From the NCBI GenBank assembly GCA_945872805.1, contig CAMCBE010000112.1, positions 1 through 6,645 of the forward strand: a stretch of 6,645 bases of DNA, in the 5' to 3' direction. Shown here piece by piece: positions 1-6,448 of this stretch. The DNA comes from Chitinophaga pinensis (GTDB lineage: Bacteria > Bacteroidota > Bacteroidia > Chitinophagales > Chitinophagaceae). The translations under genes were made by a program, and so were the position numbers. The stretch's first letter is position 1. The number at the start of each line of letters is the position of its first letter. The notes under the pieces were generated by a model, which worked only from the letters and a program-made list of their open reading frames with translations, was not told where the DNA came from and did no database searches.

Positions 1-116
1 TCCCAAACCAATTTATACCCGGAATCAATGGGCTGAAAAACGGCATCAGACACTGGTCCTTGTGGAGGCCATTGTGCAAAAGAGTGAAAAAATGAAAAAT
101 CGAACTCAACAACATA
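1..116 (-). CDS. Possible 5' end of a secreted GH16-like glycoside hydrolase (partial, frame problem)
   Basis: Read on the minus strand from 116 to 1, an open frame gives a hydrophobic stretch ending SFFHSFAQ, then WPPQGPVSDAVFQPIDSG, then YKLVW at the window edge. In secreted Bacteroidota proteins, FAQ after a hydrophobic run is a common signal peptidase I site, and YKLVW followed by an acidic residue and EF is how many family 16 glycoside hydrolase (laminarinase-type) domains begin. That is the only ground for the call. The frame has no ATG, GTG or TTG start: a TAA lies just upstream at 119-117. An ATG at 115-113 opens a different frame, whose first residues (MLLSSIFHFFTLL) look like a signal peptide. 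One extra T in the T run at 81-78 would join the two. So this is a real gene with a sequencing error, a decayed gene, or a misreading. The rest lies outside the window. Confidence 0.33.
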
Positions 117-235
117 TTATAATTATTTATATATATTGGGTACAATGGCTTTTCACTTAGAATTTAGATGGGTATAAAAAAATATGCAGATTTTTTTCAC
201 AATTAGAGAAAAAAATAAAGAAACGGAATAAAATT

Positions 236-267
236 CTTGACATTCCCATAAATTTTAATGACTTTTG
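236..267 (+). promoter_or_regulatory. Predicted Bacteroidota-type promoter of glnN
   Basis: CTTG at 236-239 (consensus -33 TTTG) is followed by 20 bp and then GACTTTTG at 260-267, which matches five of the six fixed positions of the -7 element TAnnTTTG. Transcription would begin near 273, leaving a leader of about 18 nt before the ATG at 291. The upstream in-frame ATG at 258 would then lie outside the transcript. The call rests on motif and spacing only. The spacer equals that of the efp promoter in this window. Confidence 0.5.
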
Positions 268-290
268 TGGCATCTAAAATCAACAAAATT

Positions 291-2483
291 ATGGAGTCAC
301 TACGTTTCAAAGCCATTCACAACCTAACCTCTAGTAAGGAAGGGATAAGAGTAGAAAGTCCTGCCAAAATCACAGCGATTTTTGGTGAAAGTGTATTCAC
401 GTTAAAAACTGCAAGAGAATTTTTGAGCGATGATGCTTACAAAAGCTTAGCCAATTCAATTAAATCTGGCCAAAAGATTGACAGAAATGTAGCAAATTAT
501 ATTGCTGCAGGAATGAGACAATGGGCACAAGCAAAAGGCGTAACACATTATACACACTGGTTTCAACCATTAACTGGAACTTCTGCTGAAAAGCATGATT
601 CATTCTTTACCTTAAAGTCTGATGGTTCTGCAATCGAAGAATTCGATGGTAATGCACTTGCCCAGCAAGAGCCTGATGCATCATCATTCCCGAGTGGTGG
701 TCTTCGCGCAACATTTGAAGCACGTGGATATACCGCATGGGATCCAACTTCTCCAGCGTTTATCATGAACATTGGAACTGGCCTAACGCTGTGCATTCCG
801 ACTATATTTGTTTCATATACAGGTGAGTCACTTGACTATAAAGCACCATTACTAAAATCAATTGAATCATTAAATAAAGCAGCAGTTGATGTTTGCCACT
901 ACTTCGATAAAAATGTAGGAAAGGTAACTGCGACCCTTGGATGGGAACAAGAATACTTTGTAATTGATGAAGGTCTTGCTAATGCTCGTCCTGATTTAAT
1001 CATGACCGGACGTACAGTCTTTGGCCATGCCCCTTCAAAAGGTCAACAATTAGAAGATCATTATTTCGGTTCAATTCCTGAAAGAGTATACGACTTCATG
1101 AGGGATTTTGAATATGAATCATATCGTTTAGCTATTCCTTTGCGTACGCGTCACAATGAAGTAGCGCCTGCTCAATTTGAGTGTGCTCCAATTTTTGAAG
1201 AACTCAATCTTGCAGTAGATCACAATACATTATTAATGGATGTGATGACACGAGTTGCAAAGCGTCATAAATTGAAAGTGCTTCTTCATGAAAAACCATT
1301 TGCCGGTATCAATGGAAGTGGTAAGCACAACAACTGGAGTATGGCAACAGATACAGGCATTAACTTGCTTGCTCCTGGTAAAACGCCAAAGACCAACTTA
1401 ATGTTTCTTGCCTTTTTCGTAAACACCATTAAGGCTGTTCATGATCATGCGGACTTATTGAGAGCTGCTATCGCTTCTGCAGGTAACGATCACCGTCTTG
1501 GCGCAAACGAAGCACCACCAGCTATCATTTCTGCTTATATAGGTGGATACCTCGCAAAAGTGTTGGATGAAGTTGAAAGTCGTGTTGGAAATAAATTTGA
1601 CGAACAAGATGAGGTGATGTTGAAGTTAGACATCCATAAAAACATTCCTGAACTTTTATTAGATAATACAGATAGAAACAGAACATCTCCATTTGCATTC
1701 ACTGGAAATAAATTTGAATTCCGTGCAGTTGGGTCTTCTGCAAACTGTGGTTACAACATGACCGTATTAAATACCATCATGGCTGAAACACTTTCTTCAT
1801 TCAAATCTGAAGTAGATGGCTTGATTGAAAAAGGAGACAAGAAAGAAGTTGCGATTATGCAGGTGATTAAAAACTACATCACCGCTTCTAAGAAAGTATT
1901 ATTTGAAGGTGATGGATATAGCGAAGAGTGGCAACAAGAAGCTGCTAGACGCGGACTTCCAAATGTCAAAACAACTCCCCTAGCACTTGATGCTCTTATA
2001 ACAGAAAAAGCAAAAGGACTTTTTGCAAAACATAAGATCCTAACTCATTCTGAACTTGAAGCGCGTCATGAAATCGAATTGGAAAAATACATTAAATACG
2101 TACAAATTGAAGGCCGCGTAATCGGAGACTTAGCAGGCAATCATATTCTTCCAGCGGCTATCCGATATCAAAATGTGTTGATCAATAACGTAAAAGGATT
2201 GAAGGACCTTGGTTTGAAACCTGATGCGTATACAGCACAAATGAATGTGTTAAATGAAATTTCTGAGCACATCAATAAAGTGCAAGTTATTGCTGAAAAA
2301 ATGACTGAAGCTAGAAAAGAAGCAAACAACTTAAGTTCTTCTAGAGATAAGGCAATAGCTTATTGTGAAAAAGTAAAACCATTGTTTGATGACATCCGCT
2401 ACTCAGTTGACAAACTTGAATTATTGGTGGATGATTCAGAGTGGGAATTACCAAAATACAGAGAGTTGTTATTCCTTCGCTAA
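291..2483 (+). CDS. glnN: Glutamine synthetase type III (GSIII, GlnN)
   Basis: This is a cytoplasmic ATP-dependent glutamate-ammonia ligase, making glutamine from glutamate and ammonium. The 730-residue length fits GSIII (about 730) and is far above GSI or GSII (about 350-470). Visible active-site blocks, numbered from 291, are WEQEYF at 218-223 (metal-binding glutamates), HNEVAPAQFE at 288-297, HEKPFAGINGSGKHNNWS at 333-350, AGNDHRLGANEAPP at 397-410 and RTSPFAFTGNKFEFRAVG at 464-481. The N-terminal residues MESLRFKA and the helical C-terminal extension after about residue 560 are typical of the subfamily. An in-frame ATG at 258 would add 11 residues. I prefer 291 because family members start at M..LRF and the predicted promoter overlaps 258. 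There is no Shine-Dalgarno, as usual in Bacteroidota. The gene appears monocistronic, ending 28 nt before a shared terminator. GSIII is usually controlled by nitrogen supply, but no operator is recognisable here. Confidence 0.97.
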   Translation: MESLRFKAIHNLTSSKEGIRVESPAKITAIFGESVFTLKTAREFLSDDAYKSLANSIKSGQKIDRNVANYIAAGMRQWAQAKGVTHYTHWFQPLTGTSAEKHDSFFTLKSDGSAIEEFDGNALAQQEPDASSFPSGGLRATFEARGYTAWDPTSPAFIMNIGTGLTLCIPTIFVSYTGESLDYKAPLLKSIESLNKAAVDVCHYFDKNVGKVTATLGWEQEYFVIDEGLANARPDLIMTGRTVFGHAPSKGQQLEDHYFGSIPERVYDFMRDFEYESYRLAIPLRTRHNEVAPAQFECAPIFEELNLAVDHNTLLMDVMTRVAKRHKLKVLLHEKPFAGINGSGKHNNWSMATDTGINLLAPGKTPKTNLMFLAFFVNTIKAVHDHADLLRAAIASAGNDHRLGANEAPPAIISAYIGGYLAKVLDEVESRVGNKFDEQDEVMLKLDIHKNIPELLLDNTDRNRTSPFAFTGNKFEFRAVGSSANCGYNMTVLNTIMAETLSSFKSEVDGLIEKGDKKEVAIMQVIKNYITASKKVLFEGDGYSEEWQQEAARRGLPNVKTTPLALDALITEKAKGLFAKHKILTHSELEARHEIELEKYIKYVQIEGRVIGDLAGNHILPAAIRYQNVLINNVKGLKDLGLKPDAYTAQMNVLNEISEHINKVQVIAEKMTEARKEANNLSSSRDKAIAYCEKVKPLFDDIRYSVDKLELLVDDSEWELPKYRELLFLR

Positions 2484-2510
2484 TCAAGCCTATTGGAAAG
2501 TTGAATAATA

Positions 2511-2536
2511 AAAAGCCCCGCAGAAGCGGGGCTTTT
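2511..2536. terminator. Bidirectional intrinsic terminator between glnN and accC
   Basis: A perfect 11-bp stem, AAAAGCCCCGC at 2511-2521 and GCGGGGCTTTT at 2526-2536, encloses the loop AGAA. On the plus strand it ends in TTTT with another T run from 2539. On the minus strand the stem runs into TTTTTATTATT. It lies 27 nt past the glnN stop and 25 nt past the accC stop, so it can end both convergent transcripts. Confidence 0.93.
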
Positions 2537-2561
2537 ACTTTTTTAAAAAAGCTAAAAAAAA

Positions 2562-3920
2562 TTATTGCATTTTAAATGTATCTAAAAACTTAGTTGTGAA
2601 ATTCCCTTTAATGAAATCTTCATTCTTCATCAACTGCTGATGAAAAGGAATGGTTGTTTTAACTCCTTCAATCACATATTCACTTAATGCCCTGCTCATG
2701 GTATTGATTGCCTCTTTTCTTGTTCGAGCTACTGCAATAATTTTTGCAATCATGGAATCATAAAAAGGAGGAATAATATAGCCTGCATAAACATGAGAAT
2801 CTATTCGAATTCCATGACCACCCGGCTGATGCAACACAGTGATTTTTCCTGGACTTGGTCTGAAATCATTGTATGGATCTTCCGCATTTATACGACATTC
2901 AATGGCATGCATTTCAGGTTGATAATGCTTGCCGGAAATAGGTTCACCTGCTGCAATTTTTATCTGCTCTTTAATCAAATCAAAATTTGTTACTTCCTCC
3001 GTAACACAGTGTTCAACTTGAATACGGGTATTCATCTCCATGAAATAAAAATTCCTATTCTTGTCAACCAGGAATTCTATCGTTCCAACACTTTCATAAT
3101 TTATAGCCTGAGCTGCTTTTACTGCAGCAGCACCCATTCTCTCCCTTAGCTCATCAGTCATAAATGGAGATGGAGATTCTTCGACCAATTTTTGGTGACG
3201 TCGCTGAATAGAGCAATCACGCTCACTCATATGGCATACCGTTCCATAACGATCCCCAGCCACTTGAATTTCTATATGACGAGGCTCTTCAACAAACTTC
3301 TCCATATAGACCCCATCATTTTTAAATGATGCTAAGGCCTCTGCTTTAGCGTTGTTGTATGCTTTTTCTATTTCCGCCTCTGCCCAAACAACTCGCATTC
3401 CCTTACCACCACCACCAGCAGTTGCTTTTAAAATAACAGGATATCCTATTTCTTTAGCGATTACTATTGCTTCCTCAACACTTTCCAACAATCCTCCAGA
3501 ACCCGGAACAACAGGTACCCCTGCTTTGATCATGGTTTCTTTCGCGGTTATTTTATCTCCCATCGACCTGATTTGATCAGGGGTTGGGCCTATAAATTTC
3601 ACTCCAGATTCATTACAAATTTCAGCAAAACGAGCATTTTCAGCTAAAAATCCATATCCAGGATGCACGGCATCCGCATTGGTAATTTCCATTGCTGCCA
3701 TGAGGTGAGGAATATTCAAATATGAATCTGTACTAGCTGGCTTACCTATACATACTGCTTCGTCAGCAAAGCGTACATGAAGACTATCCTTGTCGGCAGT
3801 AGAATAAACAGCCACTGTTTTAATTCCCATTTCCCGACAGGTCCTGATGACCCTAAGTGCGATTTCGCCTCTGTTGGCAATCAGAATTTTATTGAAACTG
3901 AGCTTCGAATCTTTTGTCAT
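2562..3920 (-). CDS. accC: Biotin carboxylase subunit of acetyl-CoA carboxylase
   Basis: This cytoplasmic enzyme uses ATP and bicarbonate to carboxylate the biotin on AccB. Its 452 residues match the family (E. coli 449). It shows the N-terminal ATP-grasp fold beginning KILIANRGEIALRVIR (11-26), HPGYGFLAEN (86-95), the ATP-covering glycine loop KATAGGGGKGMR (165-176), E207-K208, and SERDCSIQRRHQKLVEESPSP (232-252). The catalytic block is EMNTRIQVEH (295-304), holding E295 and N297 (Mg), R299, and Q301-V302-E303 (bicarbonate). R343 lies in ECRINAEDP. E. coli has Pro after the VEH motif; here it is Cys305. The short length, with no biotinyl domain fused at the C-terminus, makes it AccC and not pyruvate or propionyl-CoA carboxylase, though a shared role with another carboxyltransferase cannot be excluded. 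It follows accB by 45 nt with no terminator between, so the two are co-transcribed. No Shine-Dalgarno is evident. The carboxyltransferase genes accA and accD are not in the window. Confidence 0.96.
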   Translation of the reverse strand: MTKDSKLSFNKILIANRGEIALRVIRTCREMGIKTVAVYSTADKDSLHVRFADEAVCIGKPASTDSYLNIPHLMAAMEITNADAVHPGYGFLAENARFAEICNESGVKFIGPTPDQIRSMGDKITAKETMIKAGVPVVPGSGGLLESVEEAIVIAKEIGYPVILKATAGGGGKGMRVVWAEAEIEKAYNNAKAEALASFKNDGVYMEKFVEEPRHIEIQVAGDRYGTVCHMSERDCSIQRRHQKLVEESPSPFMTDELRERMGAAAVKAAQAINYESVGTIEFLVDKNRNFYFMEMNTRIQVEHCVTEEVTNFDLIKEQIKIAAGEPISGKHYQPEMHAIECRINAEDPYNDFRPSPGKITVLHQPGGHGIRIDSHVYAGYIIPPFYDSMIAKIIAVARTRKEAINTMSRALSEYVIEGVKTTIPFHQQLMKNEDFIKGNFTTKFLDTFKMQ

Positions 3921-3965
3921 GCAATTCTATTAAATTAAAAATGAACCTGAAAATAACGTTATGTG

Positions 3966-4436
3966 TTAGGCAGGTTCTACAAGGAATAGTGGTTGGTCGT
4001 ATTCAACAGGCGTTGAATCTTCTACAAGCACCTTCACTATTCTTCCAGAAATTTCACTCTCGATTTCGTTAAATAACTTCATGGCTTCAATGATACAGAC
4101 AGGAGTACCTGATCTAACCTCATCACCCTCGTCCACAAGGTTCGGGTTACCCGGAGCAGCTTTTCTATAAAAAGTACCAATCATAGGACTTTTGATGGTC
4201 AATAAATTATCCGTTGATTTTGCTTCAGGAGCGGCTGCCGCTGACGCAGGAGCAAAAGCTTGTTGAGCAGCAGGAGTCATTATCGCAGGCTGTGCAAGTT
4301 GAACAGGCGCTGCGGTTACGTATTTGTCTTCCTTTTGCTTAATGGTAATCTTGAATTCCTTTTCTTCAATGGTCAATTCACTTATATTCGACTTGTTTAC
4401 CATTTTAACGAGGTCCTGAATGTGCTTTAAATCCAT
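3966..4436 (-). CDS. accB: Biotin carboxyl carrier protein of acetyl-CoA carboxylase (BCCP)
   Basis: It carries the biotin that AccC carboxylates and that the carboxyltransferase uses to make malonyl-CoA. The protein has 156 residues, the same as E. coli AccB. Residues 1-36 are the conserved N-terminal segment (MDLKHIQDLVKMV...). Residues 42-76 form a flexible Ala/Pro/Gln-rich linker. Residues about 79-155 are the biotinyl domain. The biotin attachment site is IEAMKLFNEIE, with biotinyl-lysine at K120 flanked by M119. Between SPMIGTFYR (83-91) and CIIEAMK the spacing is the same as in E. coli, so the protruding 'thumb' (about 94-101, APGNPNLV) typical of true acetyl-CoA carboxylase BCCPs is kept. 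This supports acetyl-CoA carboxylase over other biotin carriers. It starts at the ATG 4436-4434, preceded by AAGG too close to act as a normal Shine-Dalgarno. It lies downstream of efp across a 155-nt spacer that contains a terminator-like hairpin. Confidence 0.96.
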   Translation of the reverse strand: MDLKHIQDLVKMVNKSNISELTIEEKEFKITIKQKEDKYVTAAPVQLAQPAIMTPAAQQAFAPASAAAAPEAKSTDNLLTIKSPMIGTFYRKAAPGNPNLVDEGDEVRSGTPVCIIEAMKLFNEIESEISGRIVKVLVEDSTPVEYDQPLFLVEPA

Positions 4437-4591
4437 CCTTAAATATTATTTAGTGGTTTTAATGGAGGGTAAAGGTGGGGGAAAATTGGGTTTCAGCCAA
4501 ATTAAATTTGGGGCTTTTTTAAAGAAAATGCCCCAAAATCGGTTGAAATTGGGGCATTTTTGCTCAAAAATCGAGTAAAATAGCTAAAAAA
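4437..4591 (-). other. efp-accB spacer with three alternative GC-rich pairing segments
   Basis: This 155-nt spacer holds no gene. On the minus strand it carries, in order, GCCCCAA (4555-4549), TTTGGGGC (4537-4530) and GCCCCAAA (4514-4507). The middle segment can pair with either neighbour but not both. Pairing with the first gives the terminator; pairing with the third would break it. I found no convincing Bacteroidota promoter between the hairpin and accB: the best site, TAATTTGG on the minus strand near 4500, lacks a spaced TTTG. Confidence 0.45.
4525..4560 (-). terminator. Intrinsic terminator (or attenuator) downstream of efp
   Basis: A perfect 12-bp stem, AAAATGCCCCAA at 4525-4536 with TTGGGGCATTTT at 4549-4560, encloses a 12-nt loop. 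On the minus strand the stem ends in ATTTT and runs on into CTTT, a U-rich tail. It starts 31 nt past the efp stop. No plus-strand gene ends here, so it should act on the efp transcript. Confidence 0.8.
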
Positions 4592-5158
4592 TCATTCTTT
4601 CACTCTTTCTATGTATTCACCTGTTTTTGTATTTACTTTAATCAGATCACCCTCATTTACAAACAAAGGGACCATCACCGTTGCGCCAGTTTCTACTGTA
4701 GCAGCCTTAAGGGTTCTTGTTGCGGTATCACCTCGAAGTCCCGGCTCAGAATAAGTAACCCTTGAAACTACCTTATCGGGCAACTCTACGCTCATTGGAA
4801 GTTCTGTCTCCGTATTAATCAATACAGAAACTTCCTGTCCATCTGTTAGAAAATTAGGCGCATCCACCATGGTTTCAAGTACTGAGATCTGTTCGAAAGT
4901 TTCACTATCCATGAAGCTATAGCCCGTTTCATCCTTATATAAAAACTGATACGACTTACGCTCAACCCTTACCGGATGGATGTTATCACCACTATTCCAT
5001 GTCTTTTCGATGCTTCGTGAATTATCAAGGCCTTTAAGTTTCGCCCACACTTTGGCTGCAGCCCTAGCAGTCTTATTTTCACCAAATTCGATCACTGTAT
5101 AAAGACTGCCATCCAATTTAAGGATCATGCCTCTAGAGATGTCTGAAGTATTTGCCAT
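4592..5158 (-). CDS. efp: Translation elongation factor P, with arginine-tipped loop
   Basis: EF-P binds the ribosome between the P and E sites and speeds peptide bond formation at proline runs. Starting at the ATG 5158-5156 gives 188 residues, the exact usual length. The same frame extends to 5206, but the added MFSFLISF... is not EF-P sequence and overlaps the predicted promoter. Domain I is about residues 1-63, the OB domain II about 66-128, and domain III about 129-186 with the family signature YSEPGLRGDTATRTLKAATVE and the end GEYIERVKE. The odd part is the domain I tip loop. Most Bacteroidota and E. coli carry a PGKG-type loop with Lys at the tip. Here the stretch reads NKTARAAAKVWAKLKGL (28-44) with Arg32 at the tip. 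Without gaps it resembles the Pseudomonas aeruginosa loop NKSGRNAAVVKMKLKNL, whose Arg32 is rhamnosylated by EarP. Identity as EF-P is firm; the modification is inference. The next genes are accB and accC, a neighbourhood seen in other phyla. Confidence 0.96.
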   Translation of the reverse strand: MANTSDISRGMILKLDGSLYTVIEFGENKTARAAAKVWAKLKGLDNSRSIEKTWNSGDNIHPVRVERKSYQFLYKDETGYSFMDSETFEQISVLETMVDAPNFLTDGQEVSVLINTETELPMSVELPDKVVSRVTYSEPGLRGDTATRTLKAATVETGATVMVPLFVNEGDLIKVNTKTGEYIERVKE

Positions 5159-5175
5159 GTTATTGATTAAGGCAG

Positions 5176-5207
5176 TAAAGGTAAACGAAATTAAAAACGA
5201 GAACAAA
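5176..5207 (-). promoter_or_regulatory. Predicted Bacteroidota-type promoter of efp
   Basis: Read on the minus strand, TTTG (5207-5204) is followed by exactly 20 bp and TACCTTTA (5183-5176), matching five of six fixed bases of TAnnTTTG. The transcript would begin near 5170, about 12 nt before the ATG at 5158. This argues against the longer in-frame start at 5206. Confidence 0.6.
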
Positions 5208-5289
5208 CCATCTTTTGAAAAATGCTTAGAAAATGGACAATAGTGGGAAATAATTCATCCAACAATCAACCCAAAACACATTTACGCAG

Positions 5290-5297
5290 TACCTTTG
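5290..5297 (+). promoter_or_regulatory. Predicted -7 promoter element of mdh
   Basis: TACCTTTG is a perfect match to the Bacteroidota -7 element TAnnTTTG, followed by CGCCGCAAA. Transcription would start near 5303-5304, giving a leader of about 33 nt before the mdh ATG at 5337. No TTTG or TTG is found 17-23 bp upstream, so the -33 element is missing or degenerate. Confidence 0.5.
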
Positions 5298-5336
5298 CGC
5301 CGCAAACAATATTTTATATATCTATAAATCTTAAAC

Positions 5337-6260
5337 ATGAAAGTTACCGTTGTAGGAGCTGGAGCCGTTGGTGCTACCACAGCTGATAATATTGCCCGTG
5401 CAGGAGTATGTACTGAGTTGGTACTCCTAGATATCAAAGAAGGACTTGCAGAAGGCAAGGCACAAGACATGCAACAAACAGCTGCATTATTAGGCTTTGA
5501 TACTATAATAACTGGATCTACAAACGATTATTCTAAAACCGCACATAGTGACGTTGTAATTATTACATCAGGAATACCCCGCAAACCTGGTATGACCAGG
5601 GAAGATCTTATTGGAACCAATGCGGGTATCGTAAAAACAGTTTGTGAAAACATCCTTGCACACTCTCCCAATACAATCATCATTGTCATCAGTAATCCAA
5701 TGGATACCATGACATACTTAGCGCTTAAATCAACTGGATTGCCTAAGAATAGAATCATTGGCATGGGTGGCACATTAGATAGCAGTCGATTTAAATATCA
5801 ACTTTCACAACACCTACAGTGCAGCGCAAGTGATTTGAATGCAATTGTAATTGGAGGTCATGGAGACACTACCATGATTCCACTGATTAGTAAAGCAACA
5901 TGGAATAGTATTCCTGTAACACAATTCCTTTCTATCGAACAACAAGAAAAAATTGTTGCCGATACGATGGTGGGCGGAGCAACACTTACTAAGCTCATTG
6001 GAACATCTGCTTGGTATGCACCAGGAGCAGCCGGTGCTGCATTAGTAAGTAGCATATTAAGAGATGAGAAAAAATTATTTACATGTTGTATAGCATTAGA
6101 TGGTGAATATGGACAAAAAGATATTTGTCTTGGTGTTCCAGTAACCATTGGGAAAAACGGATGGGAAAAAATTCTTCCACTCGAACTATCTGCCACGGAA
6201 CAAGAAGCCTTTGAAAAAAGTGCAGCAGCAGTGCGCTCCATGAATGAAGTATTAGGGTAA
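5337..6260 (+). CDS. mdh: Malate dehydrogenase (LDH-like NAD-dependent type)
   Basis: It interconverts malate and oxaloacetate with NAD in the TCA cycle, in the cytoplasm. The protein has 307 residues against a usual 310-312. The Rossmann fold starts at once with VVGAGAVGA (5-13), and D32 at the end of the second strand (LVLLDIKEG) indicates NAD and not NADP. The substrate loop SGIPRKPGMTREDL (78-91) has Arg82 and Arg88; Arg82 at the specificity position, in place of Gln, separates malate from lactate dehydrogenase. N120 lies in ISNPMD, D148 and R151 in TLDSSRF, and the catalytic H175 in IGGHGDTTMIPL (172-183). All catalytic residues are present. The frame begins at an ATG with an A-rich preceding stretch and no Shine-Dalgarno. 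The gene is divergent from efp (178 nt between starts) and has its own terminator at 6294-6328, so it appears monocistronic. Confidence 0.97.
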   Translation: MKVTVVGAGAVGATTADNIARAGVCTELVLLDIKEGLAEGKAQDMQQTAALLGFDTIITGSTNDYSKTAHSDVVIITSGIPRKPGMTREDLIGTNAGIVKTVCENILAHSPNTIIIVISNPMDTMTYLALKSTGLPKNRIIGMGGTLDSSRFKYQLSQHLQCSASDLNAIVIGGHGDTTMIPLISKATWNSIPVTQFLSIEQQEKIVADTMVGGATLTKLIGTSAWYAPGAAGAALVSSILRDEKKLFTCCIALDGEYGQKDICLGVPVTIGKNGWEKILPLELSATEQEAFEKSAAAVRSMNEVLG

Positions 6261-6293
6261 ACATACGCTGGAGAATTAAACAATCCTACACAA

Positions 6294-6328
6294 AAAAATG
6301 GTGAAGTACACAGTACTTCACCATTTTT
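6294..6328 (+). terminator. Intrinsic terminator downstream of mdh
   Basis: A perfect 16-bp inverted repeat, AAAAATGGTGAAGTAC at 6294-6309 and GTACTTCACCATTTTT at 6313-6328, has a 3-nt loop (ACA) and ends in five T. It lies 33 nt past the mdh stop. It could work on the minus strand too, but no minus-strand gene ends here. Confidence 0.85.
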
Positions 6329-6388
6329 ATATCTAGAAACTAACATGAAAATCAGAAAAGACCACCGGTCTCCATAAATTAAAAATTC

Positions 6389-6421
6389 TTGCTCTAATTC
6401 ATGGCAACTAGTTTATATTTA
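6389..6421 (+). promoter_or_regulatory. Weak candidate promoter of the MFS transporter gene
   Basis: TTG at 6389-6391, a 22-bp spacer and TATATTTA at 6414-6421 (five of six fixed bases of TAnnTTTG) would start a transcript near 6427, about 22 nt before the ATG at 6449. The spacer is at the long end and the region is AT-rich, so chance is a real alternative. An independent promoter is expected because the mdh terminator lies upstream. Confidence 0.25.
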
Positions 6422-6448
6422 AAATCAATTTTGTAATACAGCATAGAT

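Noticed and set aside
116..145. TTGTAC, 18 bp, TATAAT on the minus strand, resembling a sigma70 promoter
   Set aside because: Bacteroidota do not use that consensus, the stretch is almost pure AT, and the -10 would abut the ATG at 115.
68..149. 8-bp inverted repeat GCCATTGT (68-75) and ACAATGGC (142-149)
   Set aside because: Short, 66 nt apart, imperfect beyond the core, and within chance for this length.
258..290. Upstream in-frame ATG for glnN adding 11 residues
   Set aside because: The extra MTFVASKINKI is not part of the GSIII N-terminus, which starts M..LRF, and this ATG overlaps the predicted -7 promoter box.
3953..3962. ATAACGTTAT palindrome in the accB-accC gap as an operator
   Set aside because: A single 10-bp AT-rich palindrome with no second copy near a promoter; no support for regulation.
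4507..4537. Reading the second stem alone as an accB riboswitch
   Set aside because: An 8-bp stem without any conserved riboswitch core; only the alternative pairing argument is supportable.
5159..5206. Upstream in-frame ATG for efp adding 16 hydrophobic residues
   Set aside because: EF-P is 188 residues when started at 5158, and the extension is promoter sequence (TTTG and TACCTTTA) read as protein.
6079..6346. Minus-strand open frames opposite mdh, and similar frames opposite glnN and accC
   Set aside because: They lie wholly or mostly over strongly conserved genes, show no recognisable family features, and are best explained as shadows of the true coding strand.
6401..6436. 11-codon ORF upstream of the MFS gene, possible leader peptide
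   Set aside because: No ribosome binding signal, no codon bias or regulatory run of residues, and it overlaps the candidate promoter.
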